A stretch of 64,000 nucleotides of DNA from Cyclobacteriaceae bacterium. GTDB taxonomy: Bacteria > Bacteroidota > Bacteroidia > Cytophagales > Cyclobacteriaceae. Location: contig JAHBUE010000001.1 in assembly GCA_019638235.1 (NCBI GenBank), forward strand, positions 2,094,492 through 2,158,491, in the 5' to 3' direction. The notes under the pieces are model-generated. The model saw only the letters and a list, made by a program, of their open reading frames with translations. It was not told the DNA's origin and made no database searches. Shown in pieces: positions 36,698 to 45,038 of this stretch. Within the stretch, counting starts at the first letter, position 1. Each line of letters begins with the position of its first letter. A program made the translations under genes and the position numbers.

Positions 36698-37777
36698 TTA
36701 ACCCGGGTATGATGCTAATGTATCCACAAGAAACTCATATTGTTCTTTCGAGTGTGTGGGAAAATTGGCAAAGCGAAGCTGTTCGCTTTTAAATTTGCCA
36801 TATCCGCCACCGGGGTGAAGGCCCTTATCGTTAAGAAACTTAGCAAGCGAGCCGGTATGTGTTCCGGTATCAGCTACAATAACAGTTTTAGATTGAAACG
36901 CTTTTGTAGAAACAAATGGTTTTAATACCGGATGCTGTTCAAGTGCCTGGTACAAGATGGCGGCTTTATATTCCGTTTCTTTCCGTATGGTGTTGATGCC
37001 CCTGCGCAATACGTCTTGCACAACGTGGCCCAACAGGTAAATGGCCAGCATGTTAGGGGTTTCCTGTGTTTGATTCTTTTTTGCAAACGCCACCATGTCG
37101 GGCAGGTTGTGGTATGCGCCTATGGGCAACCCGTTGGCGCGAAGCCGTTCAGCTTTTTCTACACACTTTTCGTTTACAATCCAAACGCCTAACCCAGGCG
37201 GCAGGCCAAAGCATTTCTGTACGGAAAAATATATTGAATCAATTTTACTGAAATCGAAAACCGGGTAGGGCAGTGAAGAAACAGCGTCAACCGCGATGAG
37301 CGAATCGGGGTACATTTCACGGAAGCCATGAATAAAATCAACCGGTAACGATACCCCGGTGCTGGTTTCGTTGTGTGTAAGGGCAATAAGTTCGGCCGGC
37401 TCTGCAATGGTTTGCGATGTAAAACCATGCCCTTCTTCCACTTCAATCTTTTCGGCCCTGCGGTTTAATAGCGTAGCTACTTCGTGAAAACGTTTTGAGA
37501 AAGCACCGTTTACAAAATGACAGGTTTTTTCTTCCGTAAGATTTTGAATGTGCCGCTCCCATACTTCCGTGGCCGATGCGGTGAATACGATATGAAACCC
37601 TTCGGGGATATTCAGAAGTTCTTTCAGGCCGTTTGTGGCGAGGCTAAAGGCGGCTTCAAACGTTTTACTGCGGTGCGATATGGACGGAAAGCCTTTGCGC
37701 AGCGCCTTGCGTATATGGTCTTCAACGGTAAAGTACAATTCAGAAGGGCCTGGAGCGAAAGTAACGGCTGGTTTCAT
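36698..37777 (-). CDS. serC: Phosphoserine aminotransferase-like class V aminotransferase
   Basis: A 359-residue PLP enzyme. The start FAPGPSELYFTVEDHI and the lysine-bearing YFSVQKCFGLPPGLG fit SerC or SerC-like class V aminotransferases, which convert 3-phosphohydroxypyruvate to phosphoserine. Its neighbour on the same strand is a SerB-SerA fusion, which supports a serine-pathway role. The sequence is divergent from E. coli SerC, so the symbol is tentative; an alanine-glyoxylate type activity is the alternative. Confidence 0.8.
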   Translation of the reverse strand: MKPAVTFAPGPSELYFTVEDHIRKALRKGFPSISHRSKTFEAAFSLATNGLKELLNIPEGFHIVFTASATEVWERHIQNLTEEKTCHFVNGAFSKRFHEVATLLNRRAEKIEVEEGHGFTSQTIAEPAELIALTHNETSTGVSLPVDFIHGFREMYPDSLIAVDAVSSLPYPVFDFSKIDSIYFSVQKCFGLPPGLGVWIVNEKCVEKAERLRANGLPIGAYHNLPDMVAFAKKNQTQETPNMLAIYLLGHVVQDVLRRGINTIRKETEYKAAILYQALEQHPVLKPFVSTKAFQSKTVIVADTGTHTGSLAKFLNDKGLHPGGGYGKFKSEQLRFANFPTHSKEQYEFLVDTLASYPG

Positions 37778-38044
37778 ACAATAGTTTGTGGCTGCTGATT
37801 AGCAAAAAATAATATGTTTTTCAATACAGAAGCGCGTTAAACTTTTTCTTTATTTTGAAACACAATCCACCGTGATTTGGGACACGTTTGCTGAACCTAA
37901 CAATATTACAATACCGGGTGAAGCCCTTATCCAAAATCAGGCCTCATCTCGCCTAAGGCGAGCCCTCGCCCAAAAAGCAGGATAACAGAGGAAGGTTGCG
38001 GTTAATGGCAGCCCAAAACTTGTCTTTTATGGGGTTCAGTAACA

Positions 38045-38069
38045 CCTCACCAAATCCGGTGGGTTTTTT
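38045..38069 (+). terminator. Terminator-like hairpin in the gap before DUF433
   Basis: CCTCACC and GGTGGG form a 6-base stem around AAATCC, followed by TTTTTT. It lies upstream of the PIN remnant, which argues that the remnant has no promoter-proximal coding part. The gap 37778-38100 otherwise holds only a CTCGCC-TAA-GGCGAG hairpin near 37955. Confidence 0.5.
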
Positions 38070-38099
38070 ATTTGTGTTTGCACCATTAGAAAAATACTT

Positions 38100-38232
38100 A
38101 ACTGTGGAATACTATTCGGCTGTACATGCGCGGTGCAAGTGTATTATAACCGAAGATCCCCGCGATTTTCACTTCTCAACTATTGAAGTTTTAAAAGCAC
38201 AGGATTTTTTTGAGAAATATCTAACGAGGTGA
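38100..38232 (+). pseudogene. C-terminal remnant of a PIN-domain (VapC-like) toxin
   Basis: About 40 codons read YYSAVHARCKCIITEDPRDF followed by HFSTIEVLKAQDFFEKYL, the typical PIN C-terminus with the Asp of T-x-D-x-x-D-F and the final hydrophobic strand. The N-terminal three quarters, including the first catalytic Asp, are missing; although the frame is open back to 37996, that part has no PIN similarity and contains a terminator-like hairpin. Confidence 0.55.
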
Positions 38233-38239
38233 ATAGAAT

Positions 38240-38437
38240 TTAATTCTTGGTTTTCTTAATACAGGCCAGAATATCTTTCTCTTCCGGCATTGGCCAGGCG
38301 TTAAGAAGATTTTCGGTTGTTTCTCCCGCAGCTAAAAAATCCAATATCGTTTTAACAGTAATTCTCATGCCCCGGATTGCAGGCTTGCCATTACACACTT
38401 CGGAGTTTATGGTTATTCTCTCCAATAAATTTTCCAT
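38240..38437 (-). CDS. DUF433 antitoxin-like protein
   Basis: A 65-residue protein from ATG 38437 (MENLLERITINSEVCNGKPAIRG...), with the DUF433 core CNGKPAIRGMRITVKTILDFLAAGE and a final helix EEKDILACIKKTKN. DUF433 proteins are usually antitoxins of a PIN-like DUF5615 toxin encoded immediately downstream. Here there is no downstream partner on the minus strand; instead a broken PIN gene lies on the opposite strand, so this seems an orphan. Confidence 0.8.
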   Translation of the reverse strand: MENLLERITINSEVCNGKPAIRGMRITVKTILDFLAAGETTENLLNAWPMPEEKDILACIKKTKN

Positions 38438-38472
38438 ACCCCGGAGATAGTGAATATGATGGAAATACTGAA

Positions 38473-40362
38473 TCAATACAACACCCTGAACTTAATGGTA
38501 TGCTCAATACTCCTAAGTTCTTTGATAACGTCTTTGTTGTATTTCTTGTCGATGTCGGTAATAACGTAACCAATCAATTCATTTGTCTTCAGGTATTGTC
38601 CGGCAATGTTAATGTTGTGGTCGGCCAATACTTTATTGATTTTAGCCAAAATACCCGGAACGTTCTCATGGATGTGTATTAACCGGTGTGCATTCTCCAA
38701 TGTAGGTAATACTAAGTTCGGAAAATTTACGCTGTTGGATGTGCTGCCCGTATTGATGTAATCCATAAACTTACCCGGCACAAAGTTGCCAATGTTTTGC
38801 TGGGCTTCAACGGTGCTTCCGCCAATGTGTGGGGTTAAAATTGTGTTCGGTAATCCGCGTAGTTCTGAAACAAATTCTTCGAGGTTGTTGGGTTCGTGCG
38901 GAAAGACATCAAGAGCACAACCGGCAACTTTCTCATTCAGGATGTTGGCTTTCAGTGCGGCAATATCCACAATGTGCCCGCGACTAAGATTAATAAAGAT
39001 AACGCCTTTTTTCATCAGGTTAAATTCGCGTTCGCTGATGATGTTTTTGTTCGCTGCACGTCCGTCAATATGCAATGAAATCACATCAGCTTGTTGGAGC
39101 ACTTCTTTCATGGTTTTGCACCGTGTAGCATTGCCCAGCGAAAGTTTTTCTTCTATATCATAATAAAGCACCTTCATCCCCAGCGACTCGGCCAATACTG
39201 ATAGTTGTGCCCCGATATTGCCATACCCGATAATGCCTAATTTTTTTCCGCGTATTTCAAAACTTCCCGCAGCCGATTTATCCCACATGCCCGCGTGCAT
39301 CTTGTTGGACTTCTCCACAACCTTGCGCATCAGGATAATCATTTCGGCTACAACCAACTCAACAACCGAACGCGTATTGCTGAACGGTGCATTAAATACT
39401 GCAATGCCTTTTTTTGTGGCGGCCTGTAAATCAATCTGGTTGGTGCCAATACAAAATGCGCCAATCGCCATAAGTTTGTTGGCGTGCTCAAGAACTTTTT
39501 CGGTTACTTGTGTTTTGGAACGAATACCCAGCACGGAAACATTTTTGATTTTTTTAATCAGTTCTTCTTCTGATAGTGCAGCAGTTTGAATTTCAACCGA
39601 GAACCCTTCGGCTTTCATTAATTCAATGGCAACCGGGTGCACGTTTTCCAATAATAAAACATGAATACGGTTTTTAGGGTAGGAGATAGCCGTGTTCAGT
39701 TTGTTGAGGTATAAAAACTCATCGAGGCTTGGCGTGATGTGGTCGGCTTTTTCCATAATGTTTTCGCGTTCCACGTTTTCCGTAAAGGCAAAAAATTTAT
39801 TGGCTAACCCGGCATGTTTAATTTCGTAGTCGGTGTACCCGTCACCAATTACATATACGTCACCTGGCAGGTTTAGCCGTTTCAGTTGTTCTACTTTGCC
39901 ATTGTTGGCAGAAAGCGGGTTGTCTTCATCAAAGCCCGTTACGTTGCCCTGTTCATCGAAATGAAAACGGTTGGCAAAGATGTTCGTGGCTTTAATACCA
40001 AATTCAGTAACTACCGGGTCAATAAATACATGAAAACCATTGCTGATGACATAAATGTTATCAGCGTATTTCTGAAAAAATTCGCGGTTGCGTTTAAACG
40101 ATTCGGATACCTGCGATTTTAACTTTTCGGCAAGTTGCAACAGGTGTGTTTTGTTCGGGGCGAGCAGCTCTACACGCTTCTCTAACGATTCGCGGAAGGA
40201 GATAGAGCCATCCATGCCCAGGTTGGTGATTTCCCAAATCTTTTTTTTGCGTTCTTCCGCCTGTGGGTGCCCGTTCAGGCTAATCTCTGCCAACAAATCA
40301 AAGGCTTCAATCTTGGTAAATGTGCTATCGAAATCGATTACGATGTACTTATTCAGTTTCAT
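38473..40362 (-). CDS. serA: SerB-SerA fusion: phosphoserine phosphatase-like HAD domain + phosphoglycerate dehydrogenase
   Basis: A 629-residue protein from ATG 40362 (MKLNKYIVIDFDSTFTK). Residues about 1-225 are a HAD phosphatase of SerB type: DFDST (motif I), VISNGFHVF (motif II) and GDGYTDYE (motif IV). Residues about 235-560 are D-3-phosphoglycerate dehydrogenase: substrate-binding part, Rossmann loop IIGYGNIGAQLS, LSRGHIVDIAAL, and catalytic His in TPHIGGSTVEAQ. The last 70 residues are an ACT domain (HENVPGILAKINKVLADHNI) for possible serine feedback. With the SerC-like gene nearby all three pathway activities are local. A -7 promoter match lies just upstream. Confidence 0.9.
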   Translation of the reverse strand: MKLNKYIVIDFDSTFTKIEAFDLLAEISLNGHPQAEERKKKIWEITNLGMDGSISFRESLEKRVELLAPNKTHLLQLAEKLKSQVSESFKRNREFFQKYADNIYVISNGFHVFIDPVVTEFGIKATNIFANRFHFDEQGNVTGFDEDNPLSANNGKVEQLKRLNLPGDVYVIGDGYTDYEIKHAGLANKFFAFTENVERENIMEKADHITPSLDEFLYLNKLNTAISYPKNRIHVLLLENVHPVAIELMKAEGFSVEIQTAALSEEELIKKIKNVSVLGIRSKTQVTEKVLEHANKLMAIGAFCIGTNQIDLQAATKKGIAVFNAPFSNTRSVVELVVAEMIILMRKVVEKSNKMHAGMWDKSAAGSFEIRGKKLGIIGYGNIGAQLSVLAESLGMKVLYYDIEEKLSLGNATRCKTMKEVLQQADVISLHIDGRAANKNIISEREFNLMKKGVIFINLSRGHIVDIAALKANILNEKVAGCALDVFPHEPNNLEEFVSELRGLPNTILTPHIGGSTVEAQQNIGNFVPGKFMDYINTGSTSNSVNFPNLVLPTLENAHRLIHIHENVPGILAKINKVLADHNINIAGQYLKTNELIGYVITDIDKKYNKDVIKELRSIEHTIKFRVLY

Positions 40363-40380
40363 TTGAGGATAAAGCAATCC

Positions 40381-40388
40381 CAAATGTA
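40381..40388 (-). promoter_or_regulatory. Promoter -7 element for the serB-serA fusion gene
   Basis: On the minus strand TACATTTG, an exact TAnnTTTG match 18 bases upstream of ATG 40362; no clear -33 TTG. Confidence 0.4.
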
Positions 40389-40437
40389 CATGATTTAAAC
40401 TTTTGAATGATTGTTACCGGTTAACGTTGATGCGCTT

Positions 40438-41394
40438 TTATTTCTTCCTGCCGATAACCTTCTCCACTGCACTCACAATGTTTTCGGGTGCAAGGCCGTA
40501 TTTTTTCAATAGTTGTGTGGGTGTACCGCTTTCGCCAAACGAGTCGTTTACAGCTACCATTTCAACCGGGGCCGGATAATGCCGTGAAAGCACCTGCGCG
40601 ATGCTATCGCCAAGGCCACCATTTATTTGATGTTCTTCACAGGTAACGGCACAACCTGTTTTTTGTACAGATTCAAGCACGGCCTCAACATCCAGCGGTT
40701 TTATGGTGTGTATGTTGATAACCTCTGCGCTTATTCCTTTTTCGGCTAATGCGGCTTCTGCTTCTATGGCCTGCCACACCATGTGGCCGCAGGCAAAAAT
40801 ACTTACGTCTTTTCCGTCAATCAGTTTATCAGCCTTGCCAATGGTAAAAGGCCTGTCGGGCGCCATAAAAATTGGCCATGAAGGCCGACCAAAGCGCAGA
40901 TAAGCCGGCCCATGATGATTGCCGAGAGCAACAGTAGCGGCTTTGGTTTGGTTATAATCGCACGGAACAATAACGGTCATGCCGGGCAGCATTTTCATCA
41001 TGCCAATGTCTTCCAGTATCTGGTGTGTGGCGCCATCTTCGCCCAGGGTTACGCCAGCGTGCGAGGCACATATTTTTACGTTTTTATGTGAATAGGCTAT
41101 CGATTGGCGTATCTGGTCATACACCCTTCCTGTTGAGAAGTTGGCAAAGGTTCCGGTAAACGGAATTTTGCCGCCAATGGTCAAGCCGGCAGCAAGCCCC
41201 ATCATGTTGGCTTCGGCAATACCTACCTGGAAAAACCTGTCGGGAAATTCTTTTTTAAAGTCGCCCATTTTAAGCGAGCCGATAAGGTCGGCACAAAGCG
41301 CTACTACATTGGGGTTGGATTTTCCGAGCTCGTGTAAGCCTACTCCGAAGCCGGAGCGGGTATCTTTCTTTTCAGTGAAGGTAAATTTAGTCAT
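40438..41394 (-). CDS. Transketolase, C-terminal half (split subunit)
   Basis: A 318-residue protein from ATG 41394 (MTKFTFTEKKDTRSGFG). It has the pyrimidine-binding transketolase domain (PDRFFQVGIAEANMMGLAAGLTIGG with the catalytic Glu, then SHAGVTLGEDGATHQ) and the C-terminal transketolase domain (HTIKPLDVEAVLESVQK). It works with the N-terminal half encoded at 41995-42843. Function: transfer of two-carbon units in the pentose phosphate pathway. Confidence 0.93.
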   Translation of the reverse strand: MTKFTFTEKKDTRSGFGVGLHELGKSNPNVVALCADLIGSLKMGDFKKEFPDRFFQVGIAEANMMGLAAGLTIGGKIPFTGTFANFSTGRVYDQIRQSIAYSHKNVKICASHAGVTLGEDGATHQILEDIGMMKMLPGMTVIVPCDYNQTKAATVALGNHHGPAYLRFGRPSWPIFMAPDRPFTIGKADKLIDGKDVSIFACGHMVWQAIEAEAALAEKGISAEVINIHTIKPLDVEAVLESVQKTGCAVTCEEHQINGGLGDSIAQVLSRHYPAPVEMVAVNDSFGESGTPTQLLKKYGLAPENIVSAVEKVIGRKK

Positions 41395-41510
41395 GATGAT
41401 GATAAGGCTTGTGAAAAATGAAAGCACAAGTATACAATTCCTTTTGAAAAGCCAAAATGTTTTGATTGTATTCCGGTTTGCGCCAAGTAGGTACTCGTTA
41501 TGATTACAAA

Positions 41511-41538
41511 AAAAACACTGCCGTCAGGCAGTGTTTTT
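41511..41538. terminator. Bidirectional terminator
   Basis: A 12-base perfect stem AAAAACACTGCC / GGCAGTGTTTTT with GTCA loop, located after the YtxH gene (minus) and before the transketolase C-half. It implies that the YtxH gene, and probably the upstream transketolase half, are transcribed apart from the C-half. Confidence 0.88.
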
Positions 41539-41563
41539 AAACGATTTGTTCTGTAAAGAAAGA

Positions 41564-41821
41564 CTAAACCTTCATTGACTCTTTGAGTGTGTCAATTCCG
41601 GCTTTACCGTTACCGGCCAATGAGTCTAATTGTTTGTTGTAGGTTTTCTTCATGTCGCCATACGTTTTGGAAACACGGTCAGTTAACTCTTTCGATTTGC
41701 TCATTAGCTTTTTGCGGGTTTTCTTGCCACTGTTAGGGGCTAATAAAATACCGGCTGCTACACCAATGGCTATTCCACCTAAAATTCCGATAGCTACTTT
41801 TCCTGCGGTATTCATAATCAT
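41564..41821 (-). CDS. YtxH domain-containing protein
   Basis: An 85-residue protein with an N-terminal glycine-zipper helix (VAIGILGGIAIGVAAGILLAPNSGKKTRKKL), the YtxH signature, followed by a helical basic tail (SKTYGDMKKTYNKQLDSL). Such proteins are small membrane-associated stress or envelope proteins of unknown role. It stands alone between the two halves of transketolase. The 173-base gap upstream holds two perfect hairpins (41843-41859 and 41868-41887) but no other gene. Confidence 0.88.
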   Translation of the reverse strand: MIMNTAGKVAIGILGGIAIGVAAGILLAPNSGKKTRKKLMSKSKELTDRVSKTYGDMKKTYNKQLDSLAGNGKAGIDTLKESMKV

Positions 41822-41994
41822 TTGAATTTTAACGTTATACCACCCTGAAACTTTCAGGGCCTTCCAGGTAGTTGTGATTTCAACTACATGGTTAAAACGT
41901 GTAACCCGCGTTTATTGTTATGGTGTCTGCAGGTATTTCCGATAATTGTCGGAGTAAACCGATAAATAGTTTTGGTTTTCTGTCAGGCAAGGTA

Positions 41995-42843
41995 TTAATA
42001 ATCCCCCAATGTTTCTTCCAACTGGGCCAGGGCTTTTTCTAACTGTTCATCGTTGGGCGCTACGCCATGCCATTTGTGCGAGTGCATCATAAAATCAACA
42101 CCATAGCCCATTTCGGTGCGCATGAGGTTTACAACCGGCTTACCCCTGCCGGTAAAGGTTTTTGCACGCTCAAGTCCGGCAACTACTTCTTTCATGTTGT
42201 TGCCATTAAACTCCAGCACTTCCCAGCCGAAGGCTTCCCACTTGGCTTTCAAATCCCGTAAATCCATAATGTCTTTTACGGGGCCGTCAATTTGCTGACC
42301 GTTGTAATCAATAGTAGCGATGAGGTTATCAACTTTATGATGTGGAGCGTACATGGCGGCTTCCCATACCTGGCCTTCCTGCTGTTCGCCATCGCCCATC
42401 AGCACATATACTAAACTGTTATCATTATTAAGTTTTTTGGCCTGGGCTGCACCGATGGCAACCGATAATCCTTGCCCTAATGACCCTGAAGCTACCCGTA
42501 TGCCCGGCAGACCTTCGTGTGTGGCGGGATGACCTTGCAGGCGCGAGTTCAACTGGCGGAATGTGGCCAATTCTTTCTCATCAAAATATCCGGCACGGGC
42601 TAACGTGGCATACCAAACCGGTGAAATATGGCCGTTTGACAGAAAGAAGATGTCTTCTCCGGTGCCATCCATCGAAAAACCGGGGTTGCGTTTGAGTATA
42701 TGAAAATATAGGGCAACAAAATAATCAGCACAACCCAATGAGCCACCGGGGTGCCCCGACTGGCAGGCGTGAACCATGCGAACAATATCTCTGCGGATTT
42801 GGGAAGCAAGTTTTTCGAGTTGGTTAAGATTGGGTTGCGACAT
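41995..42843 (-). CDS. Transketolase, N-terminal half (split subunit)
   Basis: A 282-residue thiamine pyrophosphate-binding half: SGHPGGSLGCADYFVALYFHIL, SNGHISPVWYATLARAGYF, GSLGQGLSVAIGAAQ, and the TPP motif GDGEQQEGQVWEAAMYAPHHKVDNLIATIDYN. It needs the C-terminal half at 40438-41394. In many bacteria the two halves are adjacent; here a YtxH gene and a terminator separate them by 600 bases. Confidence 0.94.
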   Translation of the reverse strand: MSQPNLNQLEKLASQIRRDIVRMVHACQSGHPGGSLGCADYFVALYFHILKRNPGFSMDGTGEDIFFLSNGHISPVWYATLARAGYFDEKELATFRQLNSRLQGHPATHEGLPGIRVASGSLGQGLSVAIGAAQAKKLNNDNSLVYVLMGDGEQQEGQVWEAAMYAPHHKVDNLIATIDYNGQQIDGPVKDIMDLRDLKAKWEAFGWEVLEFNGNNMKEVVAGLERAKTFTGRGKPVVNLMRTEMGYGVDFMMHSHKWHGVAPNDEQLEKALAQLEETLGDY

Positions 42844-42931
42844 TTTTATCAGATTTTTTTGAAGTCAATATTGCGTTTGGGCTCAAAGAAAGAAAAAATC
42901 AGCTACATTTCTGATATAAAATTCCTTCACT

Positions 42932-44464
42932 ATGAAAAGATTTGGGGCAATCATTATTGCATGCCTTGTTGCATTGACTGTTGCAGCACAACCCGACCTG
43001 AAAAAACTGGATGCCTACTATGCCAAAGCACTCTCCGACTGGGGTGTGCCGGGTATGAGTATAGCCATTGTTAAAGATGGTAAAGTTGTTTTCAGCAAGG
43101 GGTATGGTGTAAAAGAAGCGGGTAAACCGGAAAAAACGGATGAACATACGTTGTACGCCATTGCGTCAAACTCAAAGGCATTTACAACTGCGGCCATAGC
43201 CATGATGGCGAAAGAAGGTAAGCTGTCGTTAGATGATAAGGTGCGGAAGTTTCTTCCGTATTTTGAATTGTATGACCCATACATATCGCAGGATGTTACC
43301 GTTCGTGATTTGCTTTGTCACCGCATCGGGCATGGCACCTTTAGCGGAGATGCCATCTGGTATCTTTCCGATAATCTTACTTCAGAACAAATTATCAGGC
43401 GGGCAAAATACATTCCGCAGGCGTATAATTTCAGGGCGGGTTATGGTTACACCAATGTAATGTATATCGCTGCCGGAGAGTTAATGAAAGAAGTAGCCGG
43501 TAAACCCTGGGGCAATATTATTGAAGAGAAAATATTTACCCCGCTCGGCATGAGCCACTCGCTTACTTCATCCCGCTATCTTTCGCAAAAAAGTAACTAT
43601 GCCTCGCCTCATGCGCTTGCTGGCGAAAAGCACACGCCTATACCCTGGGAAGACTGGGATGCCATTGCCGCAACGGGAGGAATTGTTTCGAGCGTAAGCG
43701 ATATGGCGAAGTGGATGATTTTTAATTTGAACAACGGCATTAACGGAAAAGACACGTTGCTTACACCGCAACTTCGCAACACGCTATGGACACCGCATAA
43801 TATGTTTACGGTTGACCACACCGATAAGGATTTTGATACACACTTTCGTGGATATGGACTTGGTTGGGGTCTGTCGGACTACAAAGGAAAAATGCGGGTA
43901 GGGCATACGGGCGGATATTCCGGCATGGTATCTATTGTTGCCCTTATACCCGATGAAAAACTTGGCGTGGTAGTGCTTACCAATGGAATGAAGGGCGGAC
44001 TGATGAACGCAATTGCCAACTACACCATTGATGCTTACCTGAAAGCGCCTGTTCGCGATTGGTCTGCCGAACTTTTAGCCCTTGCAAAAAAACGACAGGC
44101 CGGTAACGATGCCCGCATCAGCGACAGGGTGAAGGCGCATGTGGAAGGAACGAAACCGTCCGTTGCAATTGAAAAATATACAGGTACTTACTATGCTGAT
44201 ATGTATGGCAACATTGAAGTGAAGAAAGAAGGCGATAAGCTGCGCCTGTATTTTGAACATTCGAAACGATTTAACGCTACACTTACGCATTGGCATTACG
44301 ATGTCTGGAAAATTGAATGGGACGAAGCCGAGGCGTTATCGTGGTTTACGTTTGGAACAGTTCAGTTTAAGCTCGACAATAATCTTACTGTTACCGAACT
44401 GGAGTTTGATGTGCCGAATGACGATATCTGGTTTTATGAGTTGAAACCGAAGAAGGTGAAATAG
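42932..44464 (+). CDS. Serine hydrolase of the beta-lactamase/class C PBP family
   Basis: A 510-residue exported protein (signal peptide ending LTVAAQ). The catalytic SxxK is in YAIASNSKAFTTAAI, the YxN in GYGYTNVMYIA, and HTGGYSGM provides the third motif, all as in class C beta-lactamase-like esterases and D-aminopeptidases. The C-terminal 110 residues resemble the DUF3471 beta-domain (YTGTYYADMYGNIEVKKEG). Likely periplasmic, substrate unknown. A near-match -7 box TACATTTC lies at 42904-42911. Confidence 0.92.
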   Translation: MKRFGAIIIACLVALTVAAQPDLKKLDAYYAKALSDWGVPGMSIAIVKDGKVVFSKGYGVKEAGKPEKTDEHTLYAIASNSKAFTTAAIAMMAKEGKLSLDDKVRKFLPYFELYDPYISQDVTVRDLLCHRIGHGTFSGDAIWYLSDNLTSEQIIRRAKYIPQAYNFRAGYGYTNVMYIAAGELMKEVAGKPWGNIIEEKIFTPLGMSHSLTSSRYLSQKSNYASPHALAGEKHTPIPWEDWDAIAATGGIVSSVSDMAKWMIFNLNNGINGKDTLLTPQLRNTLWTPHNMFTVDHTDKDFDTHFRGYGLGWGLSDYKGKMRVGHTGGYSGMVSIVALIPDEKLGVVVLTNGMKGGLMNAIANYTIDAYLKAPVRDWSAELLALAKKRQAGNDARISDRVKAHVEGTKPSVAIEKYTGTYYADMYGNIEVKKEGDKLRLYFEHSKRFNATLTHWHYDVWKIEWDEAEALSWFTFGTVQFKLDNNLTVTELEFDVPNDDIWFYELKPKKVK

Positions 44465-44484
44465 GCTTGCGCGTACGTTAGCGC

Positions 44485-45036
44485 TCATTTCTTTTTCTTC
44501 GCCACTTTTTTCTTTACTGCCACTTTCTTCTTCACCGCTTTTTTAACGGCACGTTTGGCAGGAGTGGTTTTCTTTGCTGCCGGTTGTTTTTTAAGAATCT
44601 GGTCGGTGTGATTTTTAGTATCTACTTTTTCAATTATTTCATCAATCACACCTTGCTCATTAATAATAAAAGTAACACGTGCAGTGCCCATGTATTTTCT
44701 TCCGTACATGGATTTCTCAACCCATGTGTTGTATTTCTTGTGAATTACTTTGTCCACGTCCGCTAACAGCCTGAACGGAAGTTTTTCTTTAGCGATAAAC
44801 TTCTGGTGCGATTTTTCCGAATCGGTGCTCACGCCCAACACTTCATACCCTTGCTTTTGCAACGCCTTGTAGTTGTCGCGCAGGTTACAGGCTTCTGCCG
44901 TGCAGCCGGGTGTCTGGTCTTTCGGATAAAAATAAAGCACAACTTTTTTTCCTCTCAACTCCGACAGCGTTACAGGTTTTCCGTCCTGGTCGTTTACGGT
45001 AAAGTCGGGGGCTTTTAATCCGGGTTTGAGCACCAT
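44485..45036 (-). CDS. bcp: Thioredoxin-dependent peroxiredoxin (BCP/PrxQ) with a lysine-rich tail
   Basis: A 183-residue protein. The first 147 residues are a bacterioferritin-comigratory peroxiredoxin: LKAPDFTVNDQDGKPVTL, then FYPKDQTPGCTAEACNLRDNY with the peroxidatic Cys and the resolving Cys five residues later. It reduces hydroperoxides using thioredoxin. The last 35 or so residues are unusual: repeats of AKK/VKK/PAK giving a histone H1-like basic tail, absent in standard BCP of about 150 residues. It begins 2 bases after the stop of the M23 gene. Confidence 0.92.
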   Translation of the reverse strand: MVLKPGLKAPDFTVNDQDGKPVTLSELRGKKVVLYFYPKDQTPGCTAEACNLRDNYKALQKQGYEVLGVSTDSEKSHQKFIAKEKLPFRLLADVDKVIHKKYNTWVEKSMYGRKYMGTARVTFIINEQGVIDEIIEKVDTKNHTDQILKKQPAAKKTTPAKRAVKKAVKKKVAVKKKVAKKKK

Positions 45037-45038
45037 AG

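Noticed and set aside
37996..38232. Plus-strand 78-codon frame as a complete gene
   Set aside because: Only the last 40 codons resemble a PIN domain; the first part includes a terminator-like hairpin. Treated as a remnant.
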